This document shows, piece by piece, positions 23,001 to 34,073 of a stretch of 64,000 nucleotides of DNA. This DNA is from Staphylotrichum longicolle (lineage: Eukaryota > Ascomycota > Sordariomycetes > Sordariales > Chaetomiaceae), in the NCBI GenBank assembly GCA_019096155.1, contig JAHCVI010000001.1:7130001-7194000 (forward strand), in the 5' to 3' direction. Each line of letters begins with the position of its first letter. Within the stretch, counting starts at the first letter, position 1. The notes below the pieces were generated by a model, which saw nothing but the letters and a program-made list of their open reading frames with translations, did not search any database and was not told the DNA's origin. Both the position numbers and the translations under genes were made by a program.

Positions 23001-25377
23001 AGACTAGGTTTTAGGGGTTACCACAAACCGTCGGGGGCTCGGCCGTCGATAGTGGTTTCTGTTTTTCCTGAATTGCAGCCGTAGGATGCGTAGGTGAACT
23101 GGACCAGCTTTGTTCTGCTTTGCAGTGCACGGAATGGCCGACTCCTTGTCATTGTGAGAAAACTGGGTGTCTATACAATGCGAACGACATCCCGATCACG
23201 GGCGCCACTGCCACGTGTTGAGGGCCTTCGCTGGTAACGGGAGCCTCGGGAGGGTATCGATGTGTGAAGAAACAGTTTGCTAGTCTTGCAGAGGTGGCTC
23301 CGCCTCGCGCGACATTCAGTGTTGAGAAAGCAGGCTACACCTGGAGGCTATTCCCAGTCGTTACTAGGAGTTTGTTGACGGCGTGGCCAAGGCTGCCACA
23401 ATGATTGATTCTCACTTTGTCTGGAGGACGATGGCGGATTCTTGATCGGTCATGATTCCATTTCGGCGACCGAGACACCTGCGTGAGCGTCTTCAAAAGA
23501 AACGATGTAACAATGCTGGTGACCGCGTGGAGTAATCCTGGAGTTGAAGAGAGCGATGTCCCCAGGTTCGGGTCGGCACGTGTCTTGAAGATGGCAGTTG
23601 ACTCTGTCGGCTTGGCAGTCACGTTGTTAGCGGCTGTGCTGTGAGTGGTCAGAAATCGAGCATAGCGGTCAAGTGTTTTGTTCTAGGGAGGTCGGGATCT
23701 CTGAAGCTGGGATGATGGTGGCCGCCAGCAGCAAAAAAAACAGTCTTCGAGTTGAGCTCCATCAAGAACGAGATAACGCATGCTCAACTGTTTCGTTGGC
23801 GACTGCGGGCAGTGCGGGTCAATGCCCGGGACAACAGCGTTGAGTCCGAGCTCCCCGTGAAAGCTGTCAATTCAATTCATCTGGCCACGATCTGGACATA
23901 GCCGGGCAATCCCGGCCACCTTGAAACCATAGAAACACTTCAGAAGCTTCCATACACAAACCTTCAATGTCAATATTTTGGTGTTGTCAAGGATCATCAG
24001 GCGGTAGGTGGCAACATCCATTCATGAAGACCTCATTGTCAGGCAACACCGTGGCAGCTGAAGACCCAATCTGGATAGCCTGGACTTGGTAGGCCCCTGT
24101 TTTCGTTCCGAATTAGTTTACGTTGGCAAACAATATTGACTTCAGGTGGTGGAGTCTGTTGGTAGCTGGACCCACCCCGTCACTGATTCCCGGTCCACCA
24201 GAAACCAAGGCCTCGGAAAACCACAACTTTGTTGTTGTCTTGGTGATACTCCCCATGCGTGGACTTGTAGTGAATCATGACTGGTCCAGGGGCGTTCGAG
24301 CGAGCAGACGACGATACCCGCAGGTTTCTCCGTTGGACGCCGAATAGCGCGCAACGTGGTGGAAGCCCATGGAAAACAAAGGTTGAGACGCGCAAACAGA
24401 TGCCGAGGGCGGGGTCAACTCGGTGACTCTGGTGCACAGTTCGTCAGTTGACCATGGGAGGCCGACCATCACCGGCGGCGCGGAGTGGAGCCAACTTGGG
24501 CGCATTGAGCAGTCGTGGAACTCAGCGACCTAGCTCAGGTCCCCATTTGTCTCGCCTGCATTCCCCATTCGCATCTGAACATTCCCATGAAACAAACAGG
24601 ACGACTCAGCTGGCTCGGCGCAAGTACGATCAGCTCGCTGCAAACAGTCCATGCGACAAACTATCGACCATGACAGCGAACAAAAAGTCGCTGTGTGGTG
24701 CCGAAATCCGGTCCATGGTCCCATGGTGTCGGCTGCTTGTTCCCCTCCTGGACGGCGCAGCGAACCCCAGATCAATAATGCCAAGCCTGGACCCAACCGC
24801 CCGGTCGAGCCCCTGGGGATCGCCTCATGCGGCTAGCCTAACGATCTCAGCAAGGAGCTGAACCACTAGTTTGCCAAGCCTTTCCATTTTGGGCGGCCCG
24901 TCGGTCGAGGCCAGCACCAAGCTTGGCCCAGCTCGGCTGTGGGGTCATGCAGGGCCGAGGAGGAAATGGTCCAATGGCAGCTGCTGAGGGCGCCATGGGC
25001 ACGTCCCACCGGCCTCGAGGAATGATTTCCATTGGCCAGGTTTTCCTTTTCTGCGTGCCTTCCACGCGTGCGGCGACATCGTGGCGCACCGGTCGATGCT
25101 CCCGAGAAATTGCGGGCCAGACCCTTGACAGCTGATGGGGCTCTTGGGCGCGAAGTTTGCAGTCTATCGAAATCCTCTTGCGCGGCAATCTCGCTCGCTC
25201 AGCCATGAACCAAAAACTGCGCGCCGACGGGCGGCCTTGGCTGACGATAAAAAGGGGAGATGGTCCCCGTCCCAGGGCACAATTCCCACGAGGGATCCGT
25301 GCCAGTCATTCAAACTTTGCCTTTGCAACCCACCTGACCATCTTCTCTCGTTGCCATTTGTTTACTTTGATCCCAAA
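20034..25377. other. 5.3 kb without a recognisable gene
   Basis: This lies between the divergent C2H2 and WSC genes and so must contain both promoters. It holds an ACCTACCTAGGTA motif near 20845-20856 (frequent in ascomycete intergenic DNA) and purine-rich tracts at 20630-20670. No frame shows a convincing domain or exon structure. Confidence 0.45.
25247..25254 (+). promoter_or_regulatory. TATA-like box of the WSC gene
   Basis: ATAAAAAG stands 124 nt upstream of the WSC start codon, with pyrimidine-rich stretches between it and the ATG. This is the arrangement of strongly expressed fungal genes. It agrees with the strong C-ending codon bias of that gene. Confidence 0.45.
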
Positions 25378-26733
25378 ATGGCTTCCACTGGTTCCATGAC
25401 CGGCATGAAGGCCGCCGTCTCGCTCATTGCCCTCGCGGCCACTGCCCAGGCCCTGCCCCACACCTCCAAGCGCGCCGCTCCCTTCACCCGCCAGGGCTGC
25501 TTCGTTGACAATGCCAACAACCAGCGCCTGTTCGGCGGCGCCAGCTATGCCTCGGACCAGATGACCGTCGAGAGCTGCGCTGCCTTCTGCGCCAAGAACA
25601 AGTACTTCGGCGTGGAGTACGGCCGCGAGTGCTACTGCTCCGACACTCTGACCACCACCGCTGTCGACGATGCCGACTGCTCCAAGCCGTGCTCCGGCAA
25701 CCCCAACCAGAAGTGCGGCAACGGCGACCGCCTCGACGTCTACGTCAACGACCTCTTCTCCTCCCGCAAGGTCGCCACCCTCCCGACCCCCTACCTCGGC
25801 TGCTTCGTCGACCAGGGCGCCCGTGTTCTCCCGGACAACCTCCTCGGCGCCGACGACATGACCGCCCAGAAGTGCGCTGCCAACTGCGCCAACTATAGCT
25901 ACTTCGGTGTTGAGTACGGCCGTGAGTGCTGGTGCGGCAACAGCCCCCCGAAGACTGCTGCCCCCGAGTCCGAGTGCGCCAAGGGCTGCGCTGGTGACGA
26001 CACCCAGATCTGCGGTGACGGCAACCGCATCAACGTCTGGGGTTCTCCTCTCCCCTCCCCCGAGGTCGTCGGCGACTACGAGTACCTCGGCTGCTTCACC
26101 GACAAGGGTGACGCCCGCTCGCTCCGTGGTGCCGTCTCGTACGACCCGGCCATGACCCTCGAGAAGTGCGCCTCTTTCTGCAGCCTCTACAGCTACTTCG
26201 GTGTCGAGGTCGGATCCCAGTGCTACTGCGGCACCGTCCTCGAGGAGGGCGCCGCCCAGGTGCCCCAGGCCGAGTGCTCGATCCGCTGCGGCGGCGAGTA
26301 CGGCGCCCCCTGCGGTGACGTCGACCGCCTCAACGTCTACGTCAGCAGCGACTGCAAGGAGGACCCCGCCAACGTCGACTCCGTCTCCGGCTTCACCTAC
26401 AAGGCCTGCCACGTCGACAACGTCAACGGCCGCGTCCTCACCGGCAAGGAGATCCGCAGCGACAGCATGACCGTCGAGACCTGCGCCGATTTCTGCCAGG
26501 GCTTCCAGTACTTCGGTGTCGAGTACGGCCGTGAGTGCTACTGCGGCAACGAGCTCACTTCCGCCACTGCTCCCCAGGGCGAGTGCAGCCAGGTCTGCAT
26601 GGGTGCCGCCAACGAGTGGTGCGGTGCCGCCGACCGCCTCAACGTCTACCAGGCTGCCCCGGCTGCTCCTGCGACCACCTCCGTCCCTCAGGCCCCGACG
26701 ACCACCGTCGCCCTCCCCTCCGAGACCTCCTAA
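25378..26733 (+). CDS. secreted protein with four WSC domains
   Basis: An intronless gene for 451 aa. The start at 25378 (MASTGSMTGMKAAVSLIALA) gives a signal peptide ending near ALP, followed by a Kex2-type KR at residues 31-32. The frame is open upstream, but that part lacks coding character. Four tandem WSC domains occupy about residues 39-124, 137-228, 238-333 and 349-440. Each keeps the cysteine framework, the block YFGVEYGRECYCG or a close variant, and a closing motif of the type RLNVY. WSC domains bind carbohydrate (beta-glucan, chitin) in wall sensors and some secreted enzymes. Here there is no transmembrane segment, kinase tail or hydrophobic GPI signal; the protein ends in a short Pro/Thr tract. 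It is therefore probably a soluble glycan-binding or wall-associated protein. Codons end almost always in C or G, unlike the neighbours, suggesting high expression. Confidence 0.9.
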   Translation: MASTGSMTGMKAAVSLIALAATAQALPHTSKRAAPFTRQGCFVDNANNQRLFGGASYASDQMTVESCAAFCAKNKYFGVEYGRECYCSDTLTTTAVDDADCSKPCSGNPNQKCGNGDRLDVYVNDLFSSRKVATLPTPYLGCFVDQGARVLPDNLLGADDMTAQKCAANCANYSYFGVEYGRECWCGNSPPKTAAPESECAKGCAGDDTQICGDGNRINVWGSPLPSPEVVGDYEYLGCFTDKGDARSLRGAVSYDPAMTLEKCASFCSLYSYFGVEVGSQCYCGTVLEEGAAQVPQAECSIRCGGEYGAPCGDVDRLNVYVSSDCKEDPANVDSVSGFTYKACHVDNVNGRVLTGKEIRSDSMTVETCADFCQGFQYFGVEYGRECYCGNELTSATAPQGECSQVCMGAANEWCGAADRLNVYQAAPAAPATTSVPQAPTTTVALPSETS

Positions 26734-27163
26734 GGTAGATGGACGTTGTTTCTATCGGGTGAAGCTCATGTAAAGAGGGTTGCTGCAGAGCCTTTTTAGT
26801 TGGGTAATTCTTAATTCATGTATCAAGTTCAACTGTGCTGCTCCAGTCTGCTCCTGTGAAACGACTCGGATTCTGTGTAAATATTATCAAATATACTCCG
26901 TACTCAATGGTACTTGTGTGCTTGTCCCACCAAACTGTGATAACCACTGTGCCGCTTTCGAGCCGTCATGAAAGGCCCCAAAAATGCACAGAAGTGAACT
27001 TGAGAGTTTTGTTTTACGATTGCCAGGCATGCATAACGATTCGTCGCATATGGTAAATTTCAGGGTAATCTTCCCATTTGCACGACCTCTCAGACTCTCA
27101 GAATGAAAACGACTTTCCATAATAAAACCACTCACTGCTCTACTCCTACACTCGCCAACCCTC
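26734..27163. other. convergent 3' intergenic region
   Basis: 3' flanks of the WSC and FAD oxidoreductase genes. No gene seen. Confidence 0.5.
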
Positions 27164-28920
27164 CTAATAATACTCATGATACCTCTCCCTCGCCTCCCTC
27201 CTCCCCCTCGGCTCCTTGCTCACAAACCAACCCCTCTCCGTCGCGTCCACCCACCGGGGCACCATCCTCTGCAGGAAACTCATAAACCTCCACACGCCAA
27301 CCGCGGGCTTCCGCCACCCTTCCGACGTGAAGACCGACTCGGGAAACGCGCTCCCCGCGCCAAACAGCCCGATGACCTGGTCGCGCATCCCCCAGTTGGG
27401 GAAAAACGACCCCGTCAGCGCGTTGAACACCAGCTTCTTCGGCTTCCCCAGCGGGCCGCCATACACGCCGAGCCCGGGCCGCACCTCGGGCAGCCGGGCC
27501 CGGGTGAACCCGATGCACTGAAACACATAGTCCACGCCCTCCAGCTCCTTGCGGAGCACCTCGGCCTCGGCGGCGTCCCGCTCCCTGTCCCTCTGCTTCG
27601 CGCGAGCCTCCTTCTTACTACCACCTTGGCGCGCACCACCACCAGCACCACCATCGCCAGCCCCCTCAGAGGAAGAAGAAGAAGAAGAAGCAGAAGAAGA
27701 AGAAGAAAAAGAAGAAGGAAGCAAGACCCTCTCCACAAACCGCCCCACCCCGCCCTCCTCCAACCTCCCCCCCTCCAACTGATTCCTCGCAAACCACGCC
27801 GCCTCCCCCATCAGCCCGTCGAACTCGTTGCGCACCACCCCGCTCCCGTCCTCGTCCTCGGCCGCGTATTTCAAGTGCACGCTCCGCGTGAGCCACTTGA
27901 TGCGCAGCCGGCGGTGCGACACGGCCGCCAGGCGGAACAGGTTGCGCAGCGTCAGCACCGCGACGTGGCCGTCGCCGATGACGGCCACGGTCCGCCGCTC
28001 GTCCGCGGGCAGGAGCTTCGCCAGGCGCGTCGGGGAGAGGCCCGTCTCCGGGGGGGCGGGAGGTGGGGGCGGGAGGGGCTGGTCGAGCGGGGCGGGTGCC
28101 GGTGCAGTAGACTACGAGGGGGGTTTGGTAGGTCGTGGGGGTGGGGGTGGTGGTGGTGGGGCGGTGTGGCGGTTGGGGTGGGTTCGGGGTGGTGGCCTGG
28201 CAAGGGAGGTTCGAGGGTGACTGTCCATTGTTTGGTCTGAGGGTTGGGGAGGGTTAGTGGGGTTTGAAAGAAAGGGAAGAAAGAAGGGGAGGGGAACTGA
28301 CTTTAGGGTTACGGACGGTTTGGGTGACGGTGCCTGTGACGGGGTGACGCGCGGGTGGGTGGAGAGGCCGGAGGTGAGGAAGGTGAGCATGTCGGCGGCG
28401 TAGGTGAGAGGGCAGGTCATCTCCGGGTCGAGGGTTTGGAGGGCGGTGATGGCGTTGGGCTGGGGGGCGGCGTCGGTGATGCTGCGAAAGGTGTCGAGGG
28501 CGCGGGCGAAGCGGAGGAAATCGCCGGCAGGTGAGTAGCTGGGAAGCGGTGTAAGCACGAGTGAAAGCACAGATGAGTGAGTGAGGCGCACCTGGGAACT
28601 TCGCGATAGAACTGGCCGATGCTGCCACCCTCAAAGGCCTTGTCGACCCACACTACCTTGCCGTACGGAATGGCCTCGAGGAGATTGCCGACGGCGGCAA
28701 TTCCGGCGGGCCCACCTCCGATAACCACGGCAGCGGCCTTGGGAGGTGTTGCTGAAGTTGCAGTCGCTGCATCATGGTTTCGGCGTGTGAGCCAAGAGGG
28801 AAGAGCGGCGTGAAGATAGTTTGTTGAGGCAGGCCTAGGCCATTGTCGCACCAGGGTCCTGGATAGTGAGGGCGAGCCACTCCCGAGGTGGCTACAACAT
28901 CGTCTTGTAAGTGCATGCAT
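27164..28920 (-). CDS. FAD/NAD(P)-binding oxidoreductase, frame-broken
   Basis: A flavoprotein of the pyridine-nucleotide-disulfide/monooxygenase-like class. From ATG 28920 the N-terminus (MHALTRRCCSHLGSGSPSLS) is Arg/Ser-rich without acids, like a mitochondrial presequence. The FAD-binding motif VVIGGGPAGIAAVGNLL follows, then GGSIGQFYREVP. An intron ends before SYSPAGDFLRF (donor GTGCGC); a second (donor GTCAGT, acceptor CTCAG near 28237) leads to a segment with VVYCTGTRP and the second Rossmann motif VAVIGDGHVAVLTLRNL, ending at YHEYY. Between VVYCTG and the second Rossmann motif the frame shifts by +1, most simply at seven C on the coding strand (28050-28056). Another pair of shifts, near 28350 and 28150, cancel each other. 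A poly-Ser/Glu/Gly insert (27640-27730) interrupts the C-terminal domain. Substrate unknown. It may be a pseudogene or contain sequence errors. Confidence 0.72.
27661..27718 (+). repeat. GAA-type trinucleotide repeat, codes poly-Ser
   Basis: A nearly pure GAA/GAAG tract on the plus strand. Read on the minus strand in frame it gives a run of serines inside the FAD oxidoreductase, beside an acidic/Gly-rich patch. It is probably a slippage-driven insertion in a surface loop. Confidence 0.85.
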
Positions 28921-29351
28921 TTCGGATGAGCGATGAGAAAGGCATTCAGACTTCAAAGTGGCTCCTGCTCTGGGTTGTTCAGGCAGCTGGGTGGCCCACT
29001 TCTAAGTTGTCGGTTATTGGTGCATTGCTTTGATAAGGCGATAAGAACGGAATTTCTCTTGCCTCTCCATGTCCTTCAATGAGATCTTGCTGACGAGTGA
29101 TCTACATCAAATGAAAAGGACGGCACCTGTTCCACCTCGAGTCTACTCTGGTCGAGGTGCGGGAGGATTTTATTGTAGGTCTGGCTCGTCTGGGTAGCTT
29201 CCCGCGTGGGTTGGTATTCTTCTTGCTGCTTTAAAATCCGGAAGACACGATTTCAGCATGCACGTTTTCGTATCACACAGCGGAATGTGAATTCAGCATC
29301 TTCAAATATCAAAACATTAAAGCAACAGGGGGCACCATCTTCACCCCCATT
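28921..29351. other. short intergenic region
   Basis: Promoter side of the FAD oxidoreductase and 3' side of the membrane protein. No gene seen. Confidence 0.5.
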
Positions 29352-31700
29352 CTAAACGCTGTCCTTCGTTGACTTGTCCGACAGAGCAGTCCGCGTGATA
29401 ACACCAGATCCCCCAAGTCTCAAGACGGGTTGACTCTCAGATTTCAGGTCTGTTTCCCCGTCCTTGTCAACCTGAACCAGCCCCACGACGCCGTCGGCCT
29501 CGGCCAGCTTTGCCTCCTCGCGCTTGTCGTGCACTCCGAGAGGAGCCAATCCCAAGCCCTTGAGCTCCGTCCCCATCTTTGCCATGACAAGCGCGTCGAG
29601 ACTCGCTGTCCACGTCGGCAACGACGAGTTGTAGACGACAAGCAAGACGACGGCGATGGCCTGCAAGCCGAGCAGGACGGAAACCACAGCGATGCCGGGG
29701 ATGCTCTTGACCGGCTTGAGAATCTCGTATCCGTTGCTCGAGTAGATGGCACGAGAGAAGGCATAACCGCCGCTGCTTGCGGTCGTCGTGAGGAGGATCT
29801 CGTTGGCTCCGAACATGGAGACGTCCAGCATGGTCTTGGCCGTGCTCGTGTCGGAAAACAGGAAAATGAACCCAGCTATTAGTTGCAGGAGCGTCATCTC
29901 GGCGCGTTCCGCGTTGTTTTCCCCGTAGCAAAACCCCCGGAAATCTAGTGAGGCCCTGAGGAACATGGCCAAGGGCACGGCGCGAGTTCGGCAAATGCTG
30001 CTCAACACTTCCACGTAGTTGGTCTTTGTGGCGTTGGCGGCGGTGAAGAAGAAACTGGCGTCGCCAAAGAGAGTCAGCGCCGATGTCATGAGCGGCCCTG
30101 GAGTGGGTAACCACGCGGGTGATGGAGGGAGCGTGTTTAGGTTAGGCACGTCCCAGATCGCATCGGCAAGAGAACTGTTACTCCGTGACTGAGCCCTATG
30201 GGTCCTTTGTTAGCAAACAATTCAAAGGGCAGATCAGGAATGCCGTGGTCCGTCGATGAGTGCTTGACTTACTCCTCGGATGGGATATGTTCGTGTCGAA
30301 CGAGAAAACCCGTGGCATCATTGAAGTTGGCGGCGAGTTCTTCCTCGCCGGGCCACTTCTCCAGCAGGGGGCCAGGCGTATTCCCGTTGCGCAGGTTCCC
30401 GAGCTCGAAATACCCGCGCGTGGAGCTCGATGTGCAGTGTGTGGTAAAGTTGAGGGGGTACACACGGGCACTCCGAGTCTGGTTCATCTGCACGTCGATC
30501 CAAAGCTCCTCGTCGATGCTCTGACGATTCCGGCTGCGCGTCCAAGCCGTCTGGTTGGACGCGCCAGGGACACAAATCCTGACTGTAAACTTGGCGAGCG
30601 CAAAGGTAGCCGTGATCGGCGAGCTCCCTGCACATGTCGTGGGAAAGGTCGACTGCGACACGTTGTCGCAGCGCGCGGTCGAGTGCTGCCGCATTGCGTG
30701 ATAGCGCAGCACACCCGTGGTCGTTCCACTCGGTAGTGAAGAAGCGTAAAATGACCACGGTTTGCCAGGTTGTCTGATCCCGGTCAGAGGCGAAAGAGTC
30801 GTGAGTTCGTCAACCGAAGGCCACGAGGGAGGGGGGTACCCAACCCCCGGGGCGTTCTCGGGCCAGAGATGGGTCTGGAAATCTAATTCCCGAATGTTGT
30901 CCAACTTGCTTGCCAGTTTGGAGACGACCGGCCCCTGCGGTTGGGTTTCCAGGTCGCCGGGATCTGGGTCATACCACCTCCGGCTTTGCCTCTCGACCAG
31001 GAGCGTATCCGAGTCATACAGCCCGCAACCATATCGGAAGCCTATACCCCGCGCGTCGTCGCTGATTCCCGGCACATCGTGACACGTTGCAATCGAAATT
31101 GGTTCGTAGCGGACCATCAGAGACTGAATCGGTGGTTGAATGAGGGCTACGCAAGAGCGAGGGTTAAACAAGGCCGGGGGCTGAGTGCCGGGCGTTGACA
31201 TTGTCGAGTCGACTCACTAATGAAGACCAACAGTCCGCCAAAACGCAACAGCGAGGACGCCGATCGGCCATTCTCCCAAGCCCTGAACAGGACGGGTAGA
31301 TCGGCCCAGCCCCTGTTTGCGAGGGCAAAGAGTTGCGCGAGGCTCAGGGTCTGGCCTTCGCTTTGACGCTGGGAGTATCGGACGGCGGCCTGGGCCAAGA
31401 GTGCCGAGATGACGGGAAGCGCAATGACGGTCGCGATGGTGCTCATGACCTTGGCTGCCATGAGCCATCGTTCCATCTCTCGCACGTCCGGGTCGGTAAG
31501 AAGGTCCGTTCCGATGTGGTCGCCGTAAGAGGACTGCCGCACCGGCCTGAACATCATGACGCAGGTGATGGCCCACGGGATGACAAGCAGTGGGAGTTAT
31601 AATGTCGATATCCAAATCGACCGCCTCTGGTACTTGAGAGATGGCCTGGCTTCCTTCGATGCGGAGCCATTTGGCCCTGAAGTGCCGGCGGGCCGCATGC
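29352..31700 (-). CDS. uncharacterised polytopic membrane protein
   Basis: Three exons are secure. Intron 31147-31217 (GTGAGT..GCGTAG) joins GGLLVFI to TLIQPPIQSLMVRYE; intron 30196-30272 (GTAAGT, branch GCTAAC, CATAG) joins HIPSEE to AQSRSNSSLAD. From ATG 31557 this gives 685 aa: hydrophobic helices (STIATVIALPVISALLAQAA, GGLLVFITLIQPPI), a large extracytosolic loop with several Cys and N-glycosylation sites (NQT, NFT), then two more helices (TLLQLIAGFIFLF and GIAVVSVLLGLQAIAVVLLV) and a charged tail. This layout matches a common but uncharacterised fungal family. The true N-terminus probably extends to about 31700. There the frame QVPEAVDLDIDIIT would run into PLLVIPWAITCVMMF if one C of a CCC at 31594-31596 were absent. 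No function can be inferred. Confidence 0.7.
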
Positions 31701-32343
31701 TTGTTCAAAGAGCGTCGCGTCGATTGTTGCGAGAGAGTTCGAAGCGACGAGGTTCACCGCCGCATGGCCCTTATGGGGGGAGGCAGAAGCAAAAGCGTTC
31801 TGAGCTCAAGCCGGTGAGGCCACCCGGCGTTGCATCGCCGGCAACCAGTTATAAAATGAGCCTTAAACTCAACCTCACGGAGCTCGCACTGGCGGGAACT
31901 CACCCAAGCGAGATTGGCCTTGTTTTGTTGTCAGTTCTTCCACTGTTCAAATGATTGGTCATGGGAACGAAAGTCTGCTTGGCATCACTCGTTGGGGGGT
32001 AGTTTGCGTCGCGCAGAGTCGCAGAGGGCGGCTTAGCCGCTCTCTTGTCACCAACAGCATAGTAAAAATGGAGACCACTATGCCGCCAAGGTAACTTCAT
32101 CTGCTTTGCCCGTGCTCCAGCCGTCACCATCACCTTCAGCTCTCAGCCGGCTGTGGCAGTCTGCTCGACACTTCAACGGTTCGATGGGCCATCGGATCAT
32201 CTCCGACCAGTGTCGAAGTGGTTCTAACACGTCACATGTATTTTTGCACGAGAAGAAGGAGGCAAAAGACACTAGAGTCAAAGCAGTGACAGGTGATAGC
32301 ATGTCTGTCTCGGTATCTCAAAAGAAAACAATATACTTGAAAC

Positions 32344-34073
32344 TTAGCTCGCAGCAGTAGTCTGCTCGAACTCCGGGTTCACCCACGTCGGGCTCCCCGA
32401 TTTCCCACGCATCGCCGCGCCGAATCGATGCAGCACCGCCAGCACCGGAATACAGAACAAGGCAGTAACGATGGCATGACCAGCAAACGTCCAGGTAAAT
32501 CCCACATTCTCCACCCATGGAACAATGAAGAAGGGGTCAACAAAGGCGGACAAGTTCAACATCACAGCGTAGAAGGTCATGGTGGCCATGCTCTGCATCG
32601 GGTAGGCATCTACCACGTAGGAGCATACGGCCGTGTTTCCCATCTGAATACCGGCGCCAACTAAACCGACACACAGCAACCATCAGCTTCAGCTTTCCTA
32701 CAAGAGCGCGATGCACTAGAAAGAGAACAAACTTACAAAGAGCAAAGGCCACCTGGCCCACCATCCAGTGGTAGCCACGGTCGACGCTGACTCCCCACAC
32801 GACCAGCCCGACGGCAGTCAGCACGGCGGCGGGATACGCCAGCCACAGGCGCATCTCGGGCGTCTTTTGCCCGTTGTTGGACTTGGCCTGCCTGATGACG
32901 ATCCAGTCGCTCAGGCTGCCCGAGAACAAGACTTCGGAGATGACGGTCCCCACGATCAGGCCGAGATACAACAGGCTTTTTGGAACCCGGAAGGTTAGCT
33001 CGGAATGTTCTTTAGGTGAGGCAGTGCGGTGATGAAAAGAAGAAAAGACAACACGACCAAGAAAATCAAAAGCGAAGCCCAACTCACCCTTGACTCTGTG
33101 CAGAGAACGTCTCGTACGCGATGGGCACCACCGTCACCACGGAGAGCACCCACCAGTACCAGCCAAAGCAGTAGGTGATGATGGAGACGGGAACGACAAT
33201 GTACTTGAACGTCTTGACGAATCGGATGATGGTGTCGTACAGCGCCGGGTGCCTGATCCCCGGAAGCGGCGCGACATTCGCGAACGGCAACTTCTTGGTC
33301 CTCCGCAGCTCCGCGTGCTTGTTTGGGGTCTGCGAGGCGCAGTCCGCGATCATGCTCTTTTCGTCGCCCAGCTGGGCGGTGGTCGATATGATGCCAACCC
33401 CATGCGTCGCCTTGAGCATGAGGTGGCGCGGGTAGAGCGTCTCGGGGAGAAAGAACAGCTCGGCGAGCAGAATGACGCCAAACAGGATGGCGGACAGCCA
33501 CTGGATCCACCGGTCGCCGGCGCTGCCGACGAAGCCGCCGATCAGCGGGCCAAAGTAGAGGCCCTGGTCGATGGCCAGGACCCAGAGCCCCAGCTTCTGG
33601 CCGCGCTCGTGCTCGAAGAAGGTGTCGTTGATGATGGCCAGGCCGACGTTGGACGCCGGGCTGACGCCCAGGCCCTGGAAGAAGCGCGCGGCCATGTAGC
33701 TCGGGTAGGTCGGGGCCAGGGCGGCGCCGATGGTCGACGCCAGCGCCATGACGGTGCCGAGGATGAGGGCGGCGGGCGATGATGTCCGCGGGGACGCCAC
33801 AGCAGGGGGCGGCGAGGCCGGCGGGATGCGACGGTCCAGTTGGGCCGGCTGGGTATTTGTTGGAGGGGGAGGAGGGGTGGTTGTGGGTGAACATGAAATA
33901 CCTGCCGGTGGGCGTGGCCCCCATGCGTTAGTTACGTGTACCGTCCACTCGACGTGATCAAGAACAGGGTAGGGGAAAGCGTACAAAGACATTACGATGG
34001 CCAGGATGGTGTGCTTTTGCGTGGATGACCAGTTGAGGGGGTCGGGTCGGGGAGGAGGGGCGCGGAAGGCCAT
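32344..34073 (-). CDS. HOL1-like MFS transporter
   Basis: Three exons, introns 32976-33087 (GTGAGT..AAAAAG) and 32661-32736 (GTAAGT..TTTAG), 513 aa. The part after residue 100 is a normal MFS carrier: LILGTVMALASTIGAALAPT, RFFQGLGVSPASNVGLAIIN, GPLIGGFVGSAGDRWIQW, then LFFLPETLYPR, a long cytosolic loop, and C-terminal helices with GNTAVCSYVVDAYPMQSMA and MLNLSAFVDPFFIVPWV. The VDAYPMQSM and LSAF..PF blocks are typical of the HOL1/DHA1 branch. Saccharomyces Hol1 is known to take up polyamines and other cations, so a cationic amine substrate is plausible. The N-terminal region is odd: TM1 stops after VMSLYAF and is followed by about 65 residues of Pro/Thr/Ser-rich sequence where TM1-TM3 should be. 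Either an unrecognised intron, a deletion or local misassembly is responsible. Next to a MATE exporter and an agmatinase. Confidence 0.82.

Noticed and set aside
25306..26412. 368-codon open frame antisense to the WSC gene
   Set aside because: It is a shadow of the strong C/G third-position bias of the sense gene; the peptide is low-complexity Ala/Gly/Val/Glu and lacks any domain.
27176..28240. 354-codon plus-strand frame opposite the FAD oxidoreductase
   Set aside because: It is Pro/Arg-rich low complexity, antisense to exons with recognisable Rossmann motifs, and has no start context or domain.
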